NCBI RefSeq assembly: GCF_000005505.3
Contig: NC_016131.3
Coordinates: 23,892,501-23,956,500 of the forward strand
Direction: 5' to 3'
Origin: Brachypodium distachyon
Taxonomy: Eukaryota; Streptophyta; Magnoliopsida; Poales; Poaceae
DNA: 64,000 nucleotides
Below the pieces are notes generated by a model. It did no database searches, was not told the origin of the DNA, and saw only the letters and a list, made by a program, of their open reading frames with translations. Positions 10,032 to 22,597 of the stretch are shown one piece after another. The translations under genes were made by a program, and so were the position numbers. Every line of letters starts with the position of its first letter. The stretch's first letter is position 1.

Positions 10032-12400
10032 CACACAAAGAAAAGCACGGTGATGACGACAGTGTGTTGGACTCTGAAGAAGCAAATATGTCCTGAGTAC
10101 AAGAAAAGGGGGACAATAAAATAAAATAATACACTACACTACTACAGAAAAGGAGAACTGGCACGTTCTTTGGAAAATTTGGCTGGTGTTTGATCTTAGG
10201 TTGTAGTCATTAAAGACAGGATGAATTATCCCATAATTCATATAACTTGGGTCGGCATACTCTTGTTGGGTCTCTTGCGACTTAAATGATGCACAGAATG
10301 ACAGATCATAGAAAATTAGTGTAATAATCCAAATCTTGGTTTCTTTCAACCTGAATCAAAAATTCATCATATTCTTTTTTGAAATTCATCATATATATTC
10401 AACAAGTATTATTCCTGACGAAAGCTTTGTAAATCCTATAGTATCCAGAACAAAGAAGATCGATGCCTGCATGCTCCCTTTCCGATAGAACTAAGAAAAC
10501 CTATAGCAGAAATGGAAGCACCATGAAAATCAAGATTATTTAGTACGATATGAAAGTGAAAAGAAAAAAAATGTAGTATACAAAGACAGATCACAAAAAG
10601 TTGCAGAAAGCACAGATTAGATTAGAACATAACCCATAAAAAGATCAAGATTGAGCAACAAATGGATCGATGAATAGGCATAAACCAAATGTGTGCTGAT
10701 TGTGATGAGAGCCCTTTCTACCTCGGTCAACTCCATAGTCAAAGCTTACCTTTGCGCCCTGAAAAAGTTCTGACGCAAGATTTTTTAAAAACAAAAAGTC
10801 TTTGCTTTCAAATGACTATTCCTCACGTCTCTCTTGATCTTTGTGAACCTCTCTAGAATAGTCTTTTATGTTTTCTCCTAATATAGTTATGTAAAAAGAT
10901 ACATCATAGACATTAATTAATGCCATTGTAAACTTTCTAATTGTGAGACGACATTTATTGCAGTTTAATTGTTAGTTTATTTCCTTCCTCCTGAATTCAC
11001 AATGTCCTTATCTCTTCTCAATATTATTACGGCTTATATGCCGCTTGCATGCGGACCCCACACTGCGACACGTATGGTGTGTGGCATGGGAATGGTTGGA
11101 AACAGGGGCGGTAGTGCTGGTTTTGTTGTTTCGTAGCGGGATATAGAGTGGTCCAGGTATCCTGTCGTGTGACAAGGGATGGGAGGGTCACATGTGAACT
11201 ATCTCTCTGTTTGGTTATATGATTAAACACACAGCTAAACCTTACATAACACTGTTAATTAAAGGATTCAAAACACATCTACAAAAGAGTTATTCAAAAT
11301 TAGCTAGAAGAAAGATGTAAAACACACAGAAAAATAAGAGAGCAGGGGAAACAAACTCTATATTTAAAGTTATTAGACAAGTGCTCATACAAAGGCACAC
11401 TTTCTAGACATGCCAAGATTTGGAGAAAGCAATCTTAAGAAGTTTAGGGAAAACTCATCAACAAGACAACAACAACAAAAAGGTTTGCAGAAACAGTTTT
11501 GTATGGAACAACAAAACAATGGTAATTACATAGGCAGGTAGTGAGACGAAGGTTTATTTGTGTGATGTGGCTGTGTTACTTCGGTTGGGAGATTACTTGT
11601 GGTGACTCCCAAAATTATAATGAAATTTGGGCTGACATCTTGGGTTTAGCCCATGCTGGATCACAAAGCAATAACTTCCGCAGCACATGGTAACCCACAA
11701 CCCTTGGAAAGTTAGCATGGAAGTCGTTGACAACTAGCTACTGAATCAAAATTGACACAACAGTGTCATTCACTGATGAGGACTAACTACATTTTCCTAT
11801 TTATTGAATATCTGTATCACGCTCAGACTCAGCTAACCAATCCTAAAAAACCATATCACTTTACTGTAAAAGTAACAATTAATCTGAGTGGAAATAATTT
11901 AATCATATGTTAAAGAGGAGATGAACTTCATATACGGTGCCTCACGTCATGCCCCATGACACTTGACCCAACAACCTTCTGCTACAAGCCAATAGAGCCC
12001 ATGTCATCTCCTCTATATCCAGGCAAATCCTTTTTGTAAATACTTCATGCTGGACTTGTTTAGCGCATCTAACGTTCAGGTCACATGGTCGGGCAGAATG
12101 AGCGTGACGATAGAAGTGGGAGGAGATGAGGACAAGGTGGTTCAAAAGGAAGGAAATAAACACGCAATTAAAGCGCACTTAAATACGTTCACGCAATCAA
12201 AAAAGTTCAATGGAAACAACTAAAGACTCAGATATACTTGATAAAAAATAGCAGTAGACAACAGAAGACAGGGTGCGAGAAAGGTTTACAGAGAGCAGAG
12301 ACACGAGAGGCTGTCGTTTGGGAAGAACATACTTCCACTTCAGAAAACATTTGGAGGGAAGAGCGGAATGTCAGGCAGTGATGAGCTTCACAACATCGTC
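10032..12400. other. No gene recognised
   Basis: AT-rich intergenic sequence with short open frames only. A possible small first exon for paralogue B lies at 12368-12407 (ATG to a GT), but this is guesswork. Confidence 0.35.
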
Positions 12401-12889
12401 GCCCAAGGTAGCGTAAGCTCTCACCAGAATCGGCATGAGTCAGTTTGTGCTTATTACTTGATCTGTTGGTCGGTCCATCTCAATCTGTCGGAATTTGCTG
12501 GTCTTCTTTCGTTAGTTCCTGTTCTAACCAGATGTATCATATGTCAAAGTGATTTTTTTTATTGTTCTTGTATTTGGGGTTTGTGGAGTGTCCAGGACAT
12601 CACTATCGTCATGATGACTTCTTCGTGTGCATGATTGAATTTCTTAGTTTCGTGTATCAAGATGGAGCATGTGTGCATGAAAGTTTCTTTGATTTTTGAC
12701 CCTACAAGATCTACGGAAATTTTGGTCAAAGTTTGTAGAACTAGATCTCACCTGGGTGCAGGGCCCTCACGAGCAAGGTGGAATGGTGGCTGGAACTCTT
12801 GGCAAGCACGGGAGAAGAGGAACGGGGAAGAAAACCAGCTCTCCCAGTCCACTTGATGGGCCTTAGGCCAACATGGGCCAACAATATTC

Positions 12890-15800
12890 ACCCCCCCCCC
12901 CCCCCTCAAGATTGGTGACATATATCTATCATTCCCATCTTGTGACATGCAAGATTGCAATCCTTAGTTCCCAATCCTTTTGTTAGGCAATCTGCAAGTT
13001 GTCTCCTGAGCATACATGTTCTATCTTGAATTCTTGATAATTCCAGCATCTAGCTTCTCCTTTATAAAGAATCTGTCTATCTCGATATGCTTTGTTCTAT
13101 CATGCTGAACATGATTGTTTGCAATACTGATTGCTGATTTGTTATCACACCGCACATTTAAACATCCATTCTTCAAAATCTTTAGCTCACCCAATAGATG
13201 TCTGACCCATAGCATTTCACTCAACCCTTATGACATAGCTCGATATTCAGCCTCTGCAGTTTATAGCCATCTATATTCAAGCGCCCATTGCTTCTGAACC
13301 ACAGCCCCTTTCCTGGTGTTCCCTTCAGATATCTTAAGATTCTGTGAACGGCCTCCATATGACCCCTCCTGGGTTCATGCATATATCTACTCACCACACT
13401 TACAGCATAAGCTATATTTGGATGAGTATGACAGAGGTACAATAACCTTCCAACCAACTTCTGATATGACTCCTTGTCCACTAGTTTTCTCCAGATTGAG
13501 CTGACACCTTATGATTTTGATCAATCAGAGTTGGCCAAGGTCCTTGACCGCTCTACATCCCAACATGCCCATATCACTGAGAAGATCTAGAGTATACTAC
13601 CTTTGTAGATAGAGCTATTCCCTTTGACGATCTAGCCACTTCTATGCCAAGGAAGTATTTAAGTTGGCCAAGGTCCTTGACTTCAAAATTCTTACTCAAG
13701 CTCCTCTTTAGTCTTGTTATCTCAGCTTCATCGTCTCCTGTAATGATTATATCATCGACATAGATAGCTAGAATTGTAATCTTCTGCCCAAATGCGTGTA
13801 GAACACAGTGTGATCCCCACTGCACTGAACATACCCCATGTCACACACAGCCCGCCTGAATCTATCAAACCATGCTCTAGGCGATTGCTTCAAACCATAA
13901 AAAGACTTTCAATCTGCATACTTTGCCAGTTCCAAACTCTGTGAGACCAGGCGGTACTTCCATATAGACTTCCTCCTGTAAGTCCCCATGCAAGAATGCA
14001 TTTTTGACATCAAGTTGATGCAACGACCACCCAAAGTTAGCTGCACAAAATACCAAAATTCTCACTGTGTTCATCTACGCTACAGGTGCAAAGGTCTCAT
14101 CGTAATCGATACCATATGTCTGGCTATACCCTCTTGCCACAAGTCTTGCCTTGTATCTTTCAATTTTACCATGAGAATTTTGTTTTACCGTGTAAATCCA
14201 TTTACAACCCACAGACTTTTTTCCAGCTGAAAGATTTGTCAACTCCCATGTCTTGTTCTTTCTTAAAGCCTCTAGCTCTTCACTCATTGTTGCACACCAC
14301 TTAGGATCCTGCCGTGGTACTCTCCGATCAGTGGGAATGGACACTAATTGGAGAGAGGCTACAAATGCTCGGTAAGAGGGTGACAAGGAATCATGTGACA
14401 CATGGTTGCTTATGTCATTTTCAAAGCCATACCGATGTATAGTTTTGTTTACCGCAGCATGTGTCCCCTCCCTCAAGACGATGGGCAAGTCCTCTGTCGC
14501 TTCTGAATCAGTTCTGGACTCTCCTGAACTAGCATCATTGTCTGGTGTCTCATTCTGAACCTCTACTTGTTGCTCCCCCTGAACTTACCTTCTTGCATAC
14601 ACTCGAAAATTATGTTCCTCTACTGGCTTAGGCCACCTTCGCGCCTCAGCTGGTGCCGCAGAGATAGGATCTGGTGCCATAAGATAGGGATAGGGCCAAC
14701 AAAAAGTCTGGTTGTATCATGAGCATTCTGTTCAGCAAACTGCTCCTGAACTTTCTCCCCCTCTTGACTATGTTGTATACCATGCTGTATAGGTTGCAGC
14801 TGGTCAAGTCCCTCAAGCAGAACACTAAGATTAGTAATCTTTCCATAATATGGCTCAGATTCTCTGAATGTGACATCCATACTTACAAATGCGTGTCTCT
14901 GTGACGGACTCCAACATTGGTAACCCTGCTGGCCAGATGGACATCCTATGAAGATGCATTTTACAGCCCTGGGATCCAACTTGCCCACTGATGGCTTGTG
15001 ATCCCTGACAAAACAAATGCATTCAAATAGTTTTGGGGCACTACAAATTTGTTCTCCCTCAGCAGCATTTCACAAGGAGACTTCATACCTAATACTCTTG
15101 ATGGTGTGCGGTTGATCAAATATGTAGCGGTCAATCAGTCATCACTGCCTCACTCCAAAGGAATTTTGGAACATTCATGGTGAACATCAATGACCGTGCT
15201 GTATGTGCCTATTTTTTTCTTTCTGCTACACCATTCTGAGGCGGACTGTCTGGACATGATGTCTGGTGTAGAATCCCATGCTCTGACAAGAAGGTCCCAA
15301 ACACTTTGTTCACATATTCAGTACCGCTATCAGTCTGTATGACGTGCACCTGCACCTTGAATTGATGAACATAGACATAGAAATTTTTGAAACAGTGGAA
15401 GACTTCATCCTTGTGCTTCATTAGATAAATCCAAGTCATGTGTGAGTAACAGTCAATAAAGGTCACAAAGTACTTTATGTTGCTGATAGACACAACACGA
15501 CATGTCCACACATCTAAATGAACAAGCATGAAAGGTGTGATACTCAATCCCTTGCTAACATAAGACACCCTTGTGTGCTTTGCCCACTCACAAGCATAAC
15601 AATTCAACTTATTCTTATCCACCCCTTTCATTATATTAGGAAACACCTTGTACATCTTATCAAATGATATATGCCCCATTCTACAGTGGTGAGTCATTGC
15701 CATGGTTTCCTTTTCTCCAAACATTGCTGCTAATACCGAGCTGTCCATCTAGCCGAGTCCCTCATGATCAATGTACCACAATCCTCTATATCTGGCTCCA

Positions 15801-16113
15801 GTCCCAATCTTCTGGCCTGTCACACGATCTTGGATCACACAGGTAGCACTGTCCAAAAATATGTGACAGTCTTGCTGGTCTATAAGAGCACTTAATGGCA
15901 CAAGGTTAACGGGAAACGCAGGGACATACAAGACTGAGGACAATCTGATTTTTGGTGTACATTTAACTGATCCCATCCCTTTGATAGACCGAGCAGTGCC
16001 ATTAGCAGTTTGTATCGTTTCCTCATGTGTGGGAGAATATGAACTATATAGTTCAAACTCCTTTTAATTTCTAATCACGTGTTTAGATGCCCCAGAGTCA
16101 GTTTCCTTTGATG
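12890..16113 (-). mobile_element. Broken Copia retrotransposon (protease to RNase H), 5' truncated
   Basis: Minus-strand order: protease motif DSGASKHV near 16100; pre-integrase region (15749-15976); integrase with HHCC-type zinc motif (HHCRMGH...CYAC) and core Asp-Asp-Glu words HLDVW, QTDSGTEY and NGVAER (15209-15748); reverse transcriptase (14488-13574) with YVDD at about 13770; RNase H (13224-13021, RCDNKSAISIANN). The frame is broken at several points, with in-frame stops and shifts, so it is not functional. The gag region is absent: the element stops within about 80 bp of the paralogue B exon. A run of 15 C on the plus strand (12891-12905) is the polypurine tract. A 3' LTR probably starts at 12890 with TGAATATTGTTGG, but its far end is not defined. 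Confidence 0.85.
12891..12905 (-). other. Polypurine tract of the Copia element (G15)
   Basis: On the minus strand, GAG followed by 15 G lies between the RNase H region and a TG that probably begins the 3' LTR. The position fits the primer for plus-strand DNA synthesis. The long homopolymer may also be prone to assembly error. Confidence 0.55.
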
Positions 16114-16191
16114 TGTGATCTGTCTTTTATATACAAACAACTATACCATTATGCATGAGAATGATTAGAAGCTTGTGTACTTTTTCTGCAG

Positions 16192-17306
16192 AAGAATCAA
16201 CAGGTTCTGAACATCATGCAAAACTCACACCAGTCTCTAGAAACATGGCAGCAAAAAGATACATCAGGGAATTTCCATATCCTAAGAAGCAGGGAATGCG
16301 TTCAGCCCGCCCTAGGGGAAATAATTCTTCACCTTGGGTACTGCCTGAGGGGTTTCTGAATTCTCAAAATGAACTAAGCAAGCATGGGAGTGATCAAAAC
16401 ATTGGTTCAAAGAAGCGGGTATTCACTGAAGGAGGTAACTCCACAAGCATTGTACCCAAAAAGGAACTCAAGTTAATGACAAATAGCTGTCAATATGACA
16501 ATGTTGAACTCCAGGGGACAAAAACAGACATCGGAGAAGGCATAGATCCTAAGAGCCGTGGAAAATGGTCAATCCAGCCTAGGGGGAAGAAACCTGCATC
16601 ATTTGTGTCACTGGATGGGCTTCATAGGTTTGAAAGGGAGCTAAAAAAGCATGTGAATGACCAAATAGGTTTGGCCTCTATAACGGTACAGAAAGTAAAG
16701 GAGAACAATGATGATGCTGTTGAGCAGGCCATTGCACCAATGGTTCTTACTTTAGCTGAGGTGAAGGGGGTCATTGGTAATGCAGATAAGAACACATGTG
16801 TTCCAACTACTAATACTTTGGAGGTCGGAGAGAGCAACAAACAAGATGTAATTGCAACAGAACAGATGGATGTCGTGATGACTGATACCACATATGAGTT
16901 CATGGTGAGCAATGGTACAGGTACGAAGTGTGTGGTGCAGGACTCCGACTTGTGGACTAACACTTTAGCTGATTTGAATTTGAGCAATGGCGCTTCTATC
17001 AATGCTGCGCAGACTGCTGTTTTGACTAGTGATGTTGTCTATTCCCAGCAAGGCAAAAGAAACATTGAAGATGTTCAACCCACAATATTTCCAGACCTAA
17101 ATCTAGACACTGGGGCTGTAGATTCTGATATTTCCGGTGCAGAATCTCTCGCGTCTGTATATGGACTGTCTGAGAGAGACCCATGTACCAAGTTTGCTAT
17201 CAAGCTTCTAATATCTGAAATACCACTGCCAAAGGAAGCTGCAGAAGTTGAAGAATTTTTCAGCCAGAAGATGAGTAATGAGAGAGCACAATATAGGGCT
17301 CCTTGA
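16192..17306 (+). CDS. Last exon of an unrecognised plant protein (paralogue B)
   Basis: The exon follows a good acceptor (TTTTTCTGCAG ending at 16191) and is open for 370 codons to TGA at 17304. It has two related basic modules, KKQGMRSARPRGNNS (about 16285) and RGKWSIQPRGKKPA (about 16555). Each is followed by a similar stretch (LPEGF...ELSKH and LDGLHRF...ELKKH), so the protein contains an internal repeat. Two DLNL words (LADLNL, FPDLNL) occur in the second half; these resemble EAR-like repressor motifs, but that reading is inference. The end (SLASVYGLSERD...AAEVEEFF) matches paralogue A at 7705-8354. I do not recognise the family; a nuclear protein is a guess from basic motifs. Upstream exons are not identifiable because a truncated Copia element abuts the intron. 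Confidence 0.55.
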
Positions 17307-18049
17307 GTCTAAGGAAAGCTGTAAGCCTCTTAACATCAAAGGTTCCAAAAAATAAGTAACACCTGATCAGTTGGCGAAACCTGATAGTAAGATTTAATGT
17401 GCATGCAGGATTAGCCAATCGGCTGATGAATTGTTGTTTGGTGTGTACAACATTGCGTACTGGAGTGAATTGTTGTTTAGCGTGTGTACAACGGTGTGTA
17501 CTTGTTCTTTCTGTTTGCATCTTATCATGCCATGAGATAATAGCTGGAAATGGAAGGGTAGTAGAGATACTGGGATGCATCTGTGATGGTTTAATGATGT
17601 TTCAGTTGATAACTCTGTGATGGTTTCAGTGTCGTACCATGAACCGTGGCGTTTACTGATGTTCTCTACGTACCGAACGTACTATCAATATCGATATGTT
17701 TTCCTGCGAAACTTGTTCTAAAAAGGTGGAATTGGCCACCAGCACATGAAGCTCTCAGTCCCGCACCTGTTGCTGGCGGCCCTGAACAAAGCGCTTTCCT
17801 CGACTTCTCTCTGCTGTGAATCTTGTGCGGCTAGTCTTTTAAACTTGAACCAACACCATCAGACATGTTACAGAAAGAATTCAAGCTTTCCAGCATCCTC
17901 ATGTTACGACGCAGCGAAACAAGCGACAGTAACCGGTTGCCATTTGAATTTTATCTCTTTGCTATAACATCCACTGAGGCAAGTTCTTTTACAATTTTGC
18001 TTAATTTGGTGCGTTCTTTACACATTTCGCTACAATTGGGTGTGTTTTC
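17307..18049. other. 3' flank of paralogue B
   Basis: Likely 3' UTR and intergenic DNA. It contains a local duplication of GTGTACAAC-like words near 17440-17490. No gene is seen. Confidence 0.35.
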
Positions 18050-18209
18050 TACTCCCTCCCATATCAAGTGTAGATTTAGTACAATTTTGTACTAAGTTAG
18101 TACTCCTTCCGTCTCCAAATAAGTGACGTGGATTTGTATAAGAATCTATACGATTCTACGACGGAGGGAGTACAATATGTAAGACACTTATTATTGATCG
18201 GAGGAGGTA
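18050..18209. mobile_element. Stowaway MITE, interrupted by another
   Basis: The outer ends TACTCCCTCCCATAT (18050) and ATCGGAGGAGGTA (18209) face each other. A complete smaller MITE occupies 18101-18172. Confidence 0.7.
18101..18172. mobile_element. 72-bp Stowaway MITE nested in a Stowaway MITE
   Basis: It starts TACTCCTTCCGTC and ends GACGGAGGGAGTA, with inner words GATTTGTATAAGAAT and TATACGATTC. It lies at a TA within the outer element. Confidence 0.75.
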
Positions 18210-18396
18210 CAAATTTAAGTTGAACTAAAATAATCGAGAGATTGGCCAACTCTTTTTTTGGTAAATTGAGATTTAATCTCCGGCTGACGGTAAGTTGGTA
18301 ACCAAATCGGATTGTTATGATGATGAGAAGTGTGGAAACCTGTTAAGAACTTAAGATGAATCGTATTCGCCTTCTTGACTAACCCCGGAAACATAT

Positions 18397-20081
18397 TCAA
18401 GATCTTATCATAGTAAACAATATCACTGCATTATACAAACTGTGGATGGTAAATGAGGACGCCAAAGTTCCAGTCTGGCAATAAGCTAAACCTGTGGTAC
18501 ATCCAATGATGAACAATTGAAAGAAAGATTTTCCTGAAAGGTGCGCAACGCTGAACATAATTGAGCTTATGATGACAGCGTCCCTCTGTTTCATTGAGGA
18601 AGAGAGGCCTGTCAGAAGGAACCCACGGTAAATCATTTCTTCGGACAATGGAGCAATCACAGAGTACAGGAAGAAACACAATAAACTAGAGGTTGGACCG
18701 TCCGAAAGTATTTCCTTTAATATATGATCGTATGCATCCTGCAACAATTAAATTGAGTAAACAATGAATTAGGAAGATTTGAAAGCGCTATGGTAGCATA
18801 AACTAGGAAGACCGAAGCAATTTCTCGCGGGACAAGAATTTAAGTATTTTGATTGCACTGACCTCGGGGCCTATCAGTTTGTCAGCTAGTAGGGATGTGA
18901 GGGAAACCACGGACATAATACATCCAAACCATAATGCAGTTTCTTTTACCCAACTACGCTGCAATGAGAACTTCCCAGCAAAGAAGGTCCGGACTTCATG
19001 ATGAGGCTTTGCAGTGTACTGCAATAGTGTTAAGGCCAAAGTAAGCTCCCCTAGTTGAAGCATGGCTGTGGAAGCAACCTGCATTGACAGAGCATGTCAT
19101 GGTGCATCATGTAAGGAACCTAAAAAATTTACTACTCAAGAATGCAAGAAGCACATAAATGGTGCATTCCAATGACTGAATCGGAATGACATGTAAGCAA
19201 ACAATTATAACTTACTGTTGTCAATGGGTCTAGTGAGGAACTATGTAGCACTTTGGCTACCACACCAAGTCCTCCAAAGCTCAACGGGATATGCAAGACA
19301 AGGAAGTATGCTGCAAATGTTCTCCATATATCATCAGGCTCCCAGGGAATATCTTGAGAAAGATCTGAATATTCCTAAGATGTCATCACATAAACAGCAT
19401 ATTAGAATGAGCTTACATCGCAGCATGTCATTTGCGCTTAAGGATATACCGATAGTGGAGCATTATTCTGGCAGAACAAAATAATAGTTTGCAGATCTAA
19501 ATGCAAAATCCCCTATTTTTCAAGACAATAAACACCAAATGGACAAGATGAACGCAACATATTCAATCTTACAAACTTACAAAGAATATATGAACATAAG
19601 ATCTCTGCGTCAAGGATACTGACGTAGATCGACAACCTATATTAGCTACTGAAGTCAATCTGTGTAGAAGAATTTATTTTGCATTACAAAATTAACACAT
19701 GCATTCTTGTGTTCTGAATGAATCCTTTACGTAGTTAGTCTACTAGGCTAGTTTTACACGCACACTAATAATTTAGCCAAAGAACCAAAGCAAATTTCAA
19801 GAGCGAAGTCAAGAGCAACAACCATGATTGGTGAGCCACAGAGGCCTTACATCGAACAGGACGCGGGCGCTGTCCTCGTCGCCGGGAGTTGGATCAGGAG
19901 AGGGAGAGCAAGCGCAGCTGAAACTGAAAGTAAAGGAGGACGAGCGCTGTAGTCGGGTGGTTGGAGCCCTGAATTTCGCCGCGCCGGTAAGAAGTGGGGC
20001 TCCTACTCCGCCTTGGGTTCTCACGGGGGGAGGGAGACGACGCGAGGAGAAGGAAGCTGTCGCTGCTGTGGGTAGCAGCAT
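18397..20081 (-). CDS. CPBP (CAAX-protease-like/Abi) intramembrane protease, four exons
   Basis: Exons (minus): 20081-19851, 19374-19216, 19078-18863 and 18738-18397, all phase 0 with GT...AG borders, giving 315 residues. Residues 1-60 are rich in Ser, Thr, Arg and Ala with few acids, as in chloroplast transit peptides (inference). The CPBP core lies in exon 4: EExxxR motif SEEMIYRGFL (Glu pair at 235-236, Arg240), FSVAH with His268, and a late HSLYN histidine. These residues form the metal site of the Rce1-like glutamic protease superfamily. Several hydrophobic helices in exons 2-4 fit a polytopic membrane protein, probably plastidial. Plant members act in prenyl-protein processing or thylakoid biogenesis; the substrate here is unknown. 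All catalytic motifs are kept and no frame is broken. Confidence 0.88.
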
Positions 20082-20281
20082 ATCCGAACGAGAGGCCGTT
20101 GCTAATGCCTCCGGCTTCTAGGTTCTGCCTATACATCCTCCGTCAGTTCCACAGGCCTAAAACCAGCCGTCTCTTTCTTATAACTGAACTAACTTTACAG
20201 ATCCGACAGAAGAGAAGATCGCTCTATCTGGCAGAAAATTCTACCGAAGGATCGCACTCATGAACGACAGGGCTCGGTAAA

Positions 20282-20881
20282 ACCGGCAGAAGCAGTCCCT
20301 TTCAACGCGAATAACAGTGTTACAGGTTTTAGGCTCAGTTTGTGAAAAAAATATATACTCCGTACAAAAGTAGATAAAAGTTTGCTATCCAAATAATAAA
20401 TAAAATAGGCAAAAACAATGTCAAATGAAGCCTTAGACAATGTTTGGTTAGGCTTAAAGTGTGTCTTCTGATTTTTGAATGATAAGCCAAAATGTACATA
20501 TTTAGGTGCTTCTAGCTTTCTGTTTTTTCTTATACAATCATCTAATAATATCAAAGCCAAAATCGCATAAATGTGTGCTTTTCTGGCTTGTAATGAACTG
20601 CGTCGCAGTATTCTTCTTTAATGGATGATACACCTACTTGGATGTATTCTAGAAAAAAAAAAATTCCTAGCTCGGTGAAAAATGTGATGGTTCATCTTCT
20701 TCCAAGTATGCAATACAATGTAGATAATGATTCCACTTTTGGTCCGACCATCATGTCTTGACTACCTATATGTCCTAGACCTTGCTTGCTGTTGCTGCAA
20801 TTTTGCGATCCGTTGTGACTGATCTGGAATGGAGTTTGGCGACAATTGCTAGCTTTAGGTTGCAGTTTCAAATACAGTACT
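20282..20881. other. Upstream region of the CPBP gene; no further gene
   Basis: AT-rich sequence beyond the probable promoter and 5' UTR of the CPBP gene. No motif or transposon terminus supports a feature. Confidence 0.35.
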
Positions 20882-21004
20882 TACTCCGTCCAACAAAGGA
20901 TGTCTCAACTTTGACTAAATTTGAATGCATCTATACACTAAGTTATGTTAGATACATCTAATTTTTGATAAATTTGAGACATCTTTTGTTGGACGGAGGG
21001 AGTA
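20882..21004. mobile_element. Stowaway MITE
   Basis: The ends are TACTCCGTCCAACAAAGGAT and ATCTTTTGTTGGACGGAGGG-AGTA. The arms pair through GTCTCAA / TTGAGAC. The terminal TA dinucleotides are at 20882 and 21003. Confidence 0.85.
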
Positions 21005-21389
21005 CATTCAAGTCTCACTTCGTTTTGACTTCTCCCGTATTGTTGGAGTTTTAAGATCGATCTCAACTGCATACGGATGTGCTAAATTGCAAACTGAAAC
21101 TACTACCTGTCTGGTGGTTGTATTGTCTGGCGTTCCTGACGATCTTGCATGTCATGCATCCAGCCAAAATCCTAATGTAGTAAATAACCAAGTCTAAAAT
21201 ACTAGTTCCACATTCTCTAAAAATACATATTTAGAGAATATTATTTCAGATTACATAATTACATGCTAGTTTGATCTGTCCACCTATCTATTATATACTA
21301 AAATTACGTGACGGAGTGACCACGTAAAAGAATAAAAGATAGAATGCTAAAAAAACCCCAAAAAAAGCAAAAGATCTTCAAAAACCTAA

Positions 21390-21840
21390 TTCCCCGCATG
21401 TCGTGAGGATTCTCCATCCTCACGCCGCCGCAACATCTGCCTTCGGGTTCTCTCGGACAATCTGGTCTTCCTACTCAAGCTCGCCCCCCTCCTCTTCAGG
21501 GCCGTCATAGGATCCTTGCGCTCGGGTTTCACGCGCATCTCCTTGCCGAGCGTGAAGCAGAACAAGGCGGCTGAAGCGGCCCCGAGATTGGTCTTGATGA
21601 AGAACGCAGTAGGTGAAGACGGGTCATGGTTTTGGACAGGACGGGACACGGCATAGCATCGACGGCACAGCTTCTGGTGGTATGACGGCTTGAGAAATTA
21701 AGACGAGCAGAGGACATGCGCCTCTTCTTGGTCAAGTACGTGAGAACATCATCAGCATGTCGGTGTCCAGGTCTCCAGGACGAGCACAGATCCGGCTCCG
21801 GCGTGCGCTCGACATTTTGCGCCTCCGCCATTTTCATCTG
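21390..21840 (-). pseudogene. Exon-like GC-rich cargo in the Helitron
   Basis: Open on the minus strand in two adjoining frames (21529-21837 and 21386-21649), with GC content far above the flanks. The frames overlap rather than join, and no domain is recognisable. Gene capture by the Helitron is an inference from composition and location only. Confidence 0.3.
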
Positions 21841-22511
21841 CAGCCTGCCCCAAACGGGACGAACATGTATGAGCAGGTCGTTCGGTACAGCTGCAGCTAC
21901 CAGCTACATGAAGCACGATTATGATCTTCTATTTTTAAGCCAACCAGTTTTCCAGATAGTTCCGTAACAAAAACAGGGGAACCAGAAAATTACACGGTTA
22001 TGATCTTGTCTTAATTGTCTCTGTTAACTATCAGTCATCAGTCATCACACACCATATCATCCCTCGGTAATTCAATTGATTTATTTTACTAGCTACATGT
22101 TTATGACTGCTGGATATGGTCCAGGAGGTTGCTGATTGTAACACCAAGGTGTTGTCACTGTCGTTTACTTTATCCTGGCTTACTGTTTATATATGGACAA
22201 TCGATGGTCCTTTCTTTAATGATCTCAGGAAGACAACCCACCTTATTTTCGTTTCCCAAATCAACTTGGACCAGCAGCAGTAACTTGAATAAGCCGTCGA
22301 GGTTTGAGGATGTCTTGTATATAGTCATCGCTAGGCTAGGATTCAAATCCATTTATGCTTTGTCTTCTGATTATATAGGACGCAATTGTACCATATATAT
22401 AAGCGTGAAATATAAGACTTCTATATATTTTCCCTTTTTGTTAGGCTCTGGACTTATGTGCGTATCACATCAGAATCACTCGATGCGCGTAGATAAGAGG
22501 AGCAAAACTAC

Positions 22512-22597
22512 TACTCCCTCCGTGCCATAAAGGTTGGCACGGATTTGAACTAGCTCTAGTTCGAAACCGTGCCAATCTTTATGAAACGGAGGGAGTA
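22512..22597. mobile_element. 86-bp Stowaway MITE inside the Helitron
   Basis: The ends TACTCCCTCCGTGCCATAAA and TTTATGAAACGGAGGGAGTA pair along most of their length. The inner arms GGTTGGCACGG / CCGTGCCAATC also pair, making a near-perfect hairpin. The high arm identity suggests a recent insertion, later than the Helitron. Confidence 0.9.

Noticed and set aside
12368..12407. First exon of paralogue B
   Set aside because: Only an ATG and a possible GT donor; too short to support without transcript data.
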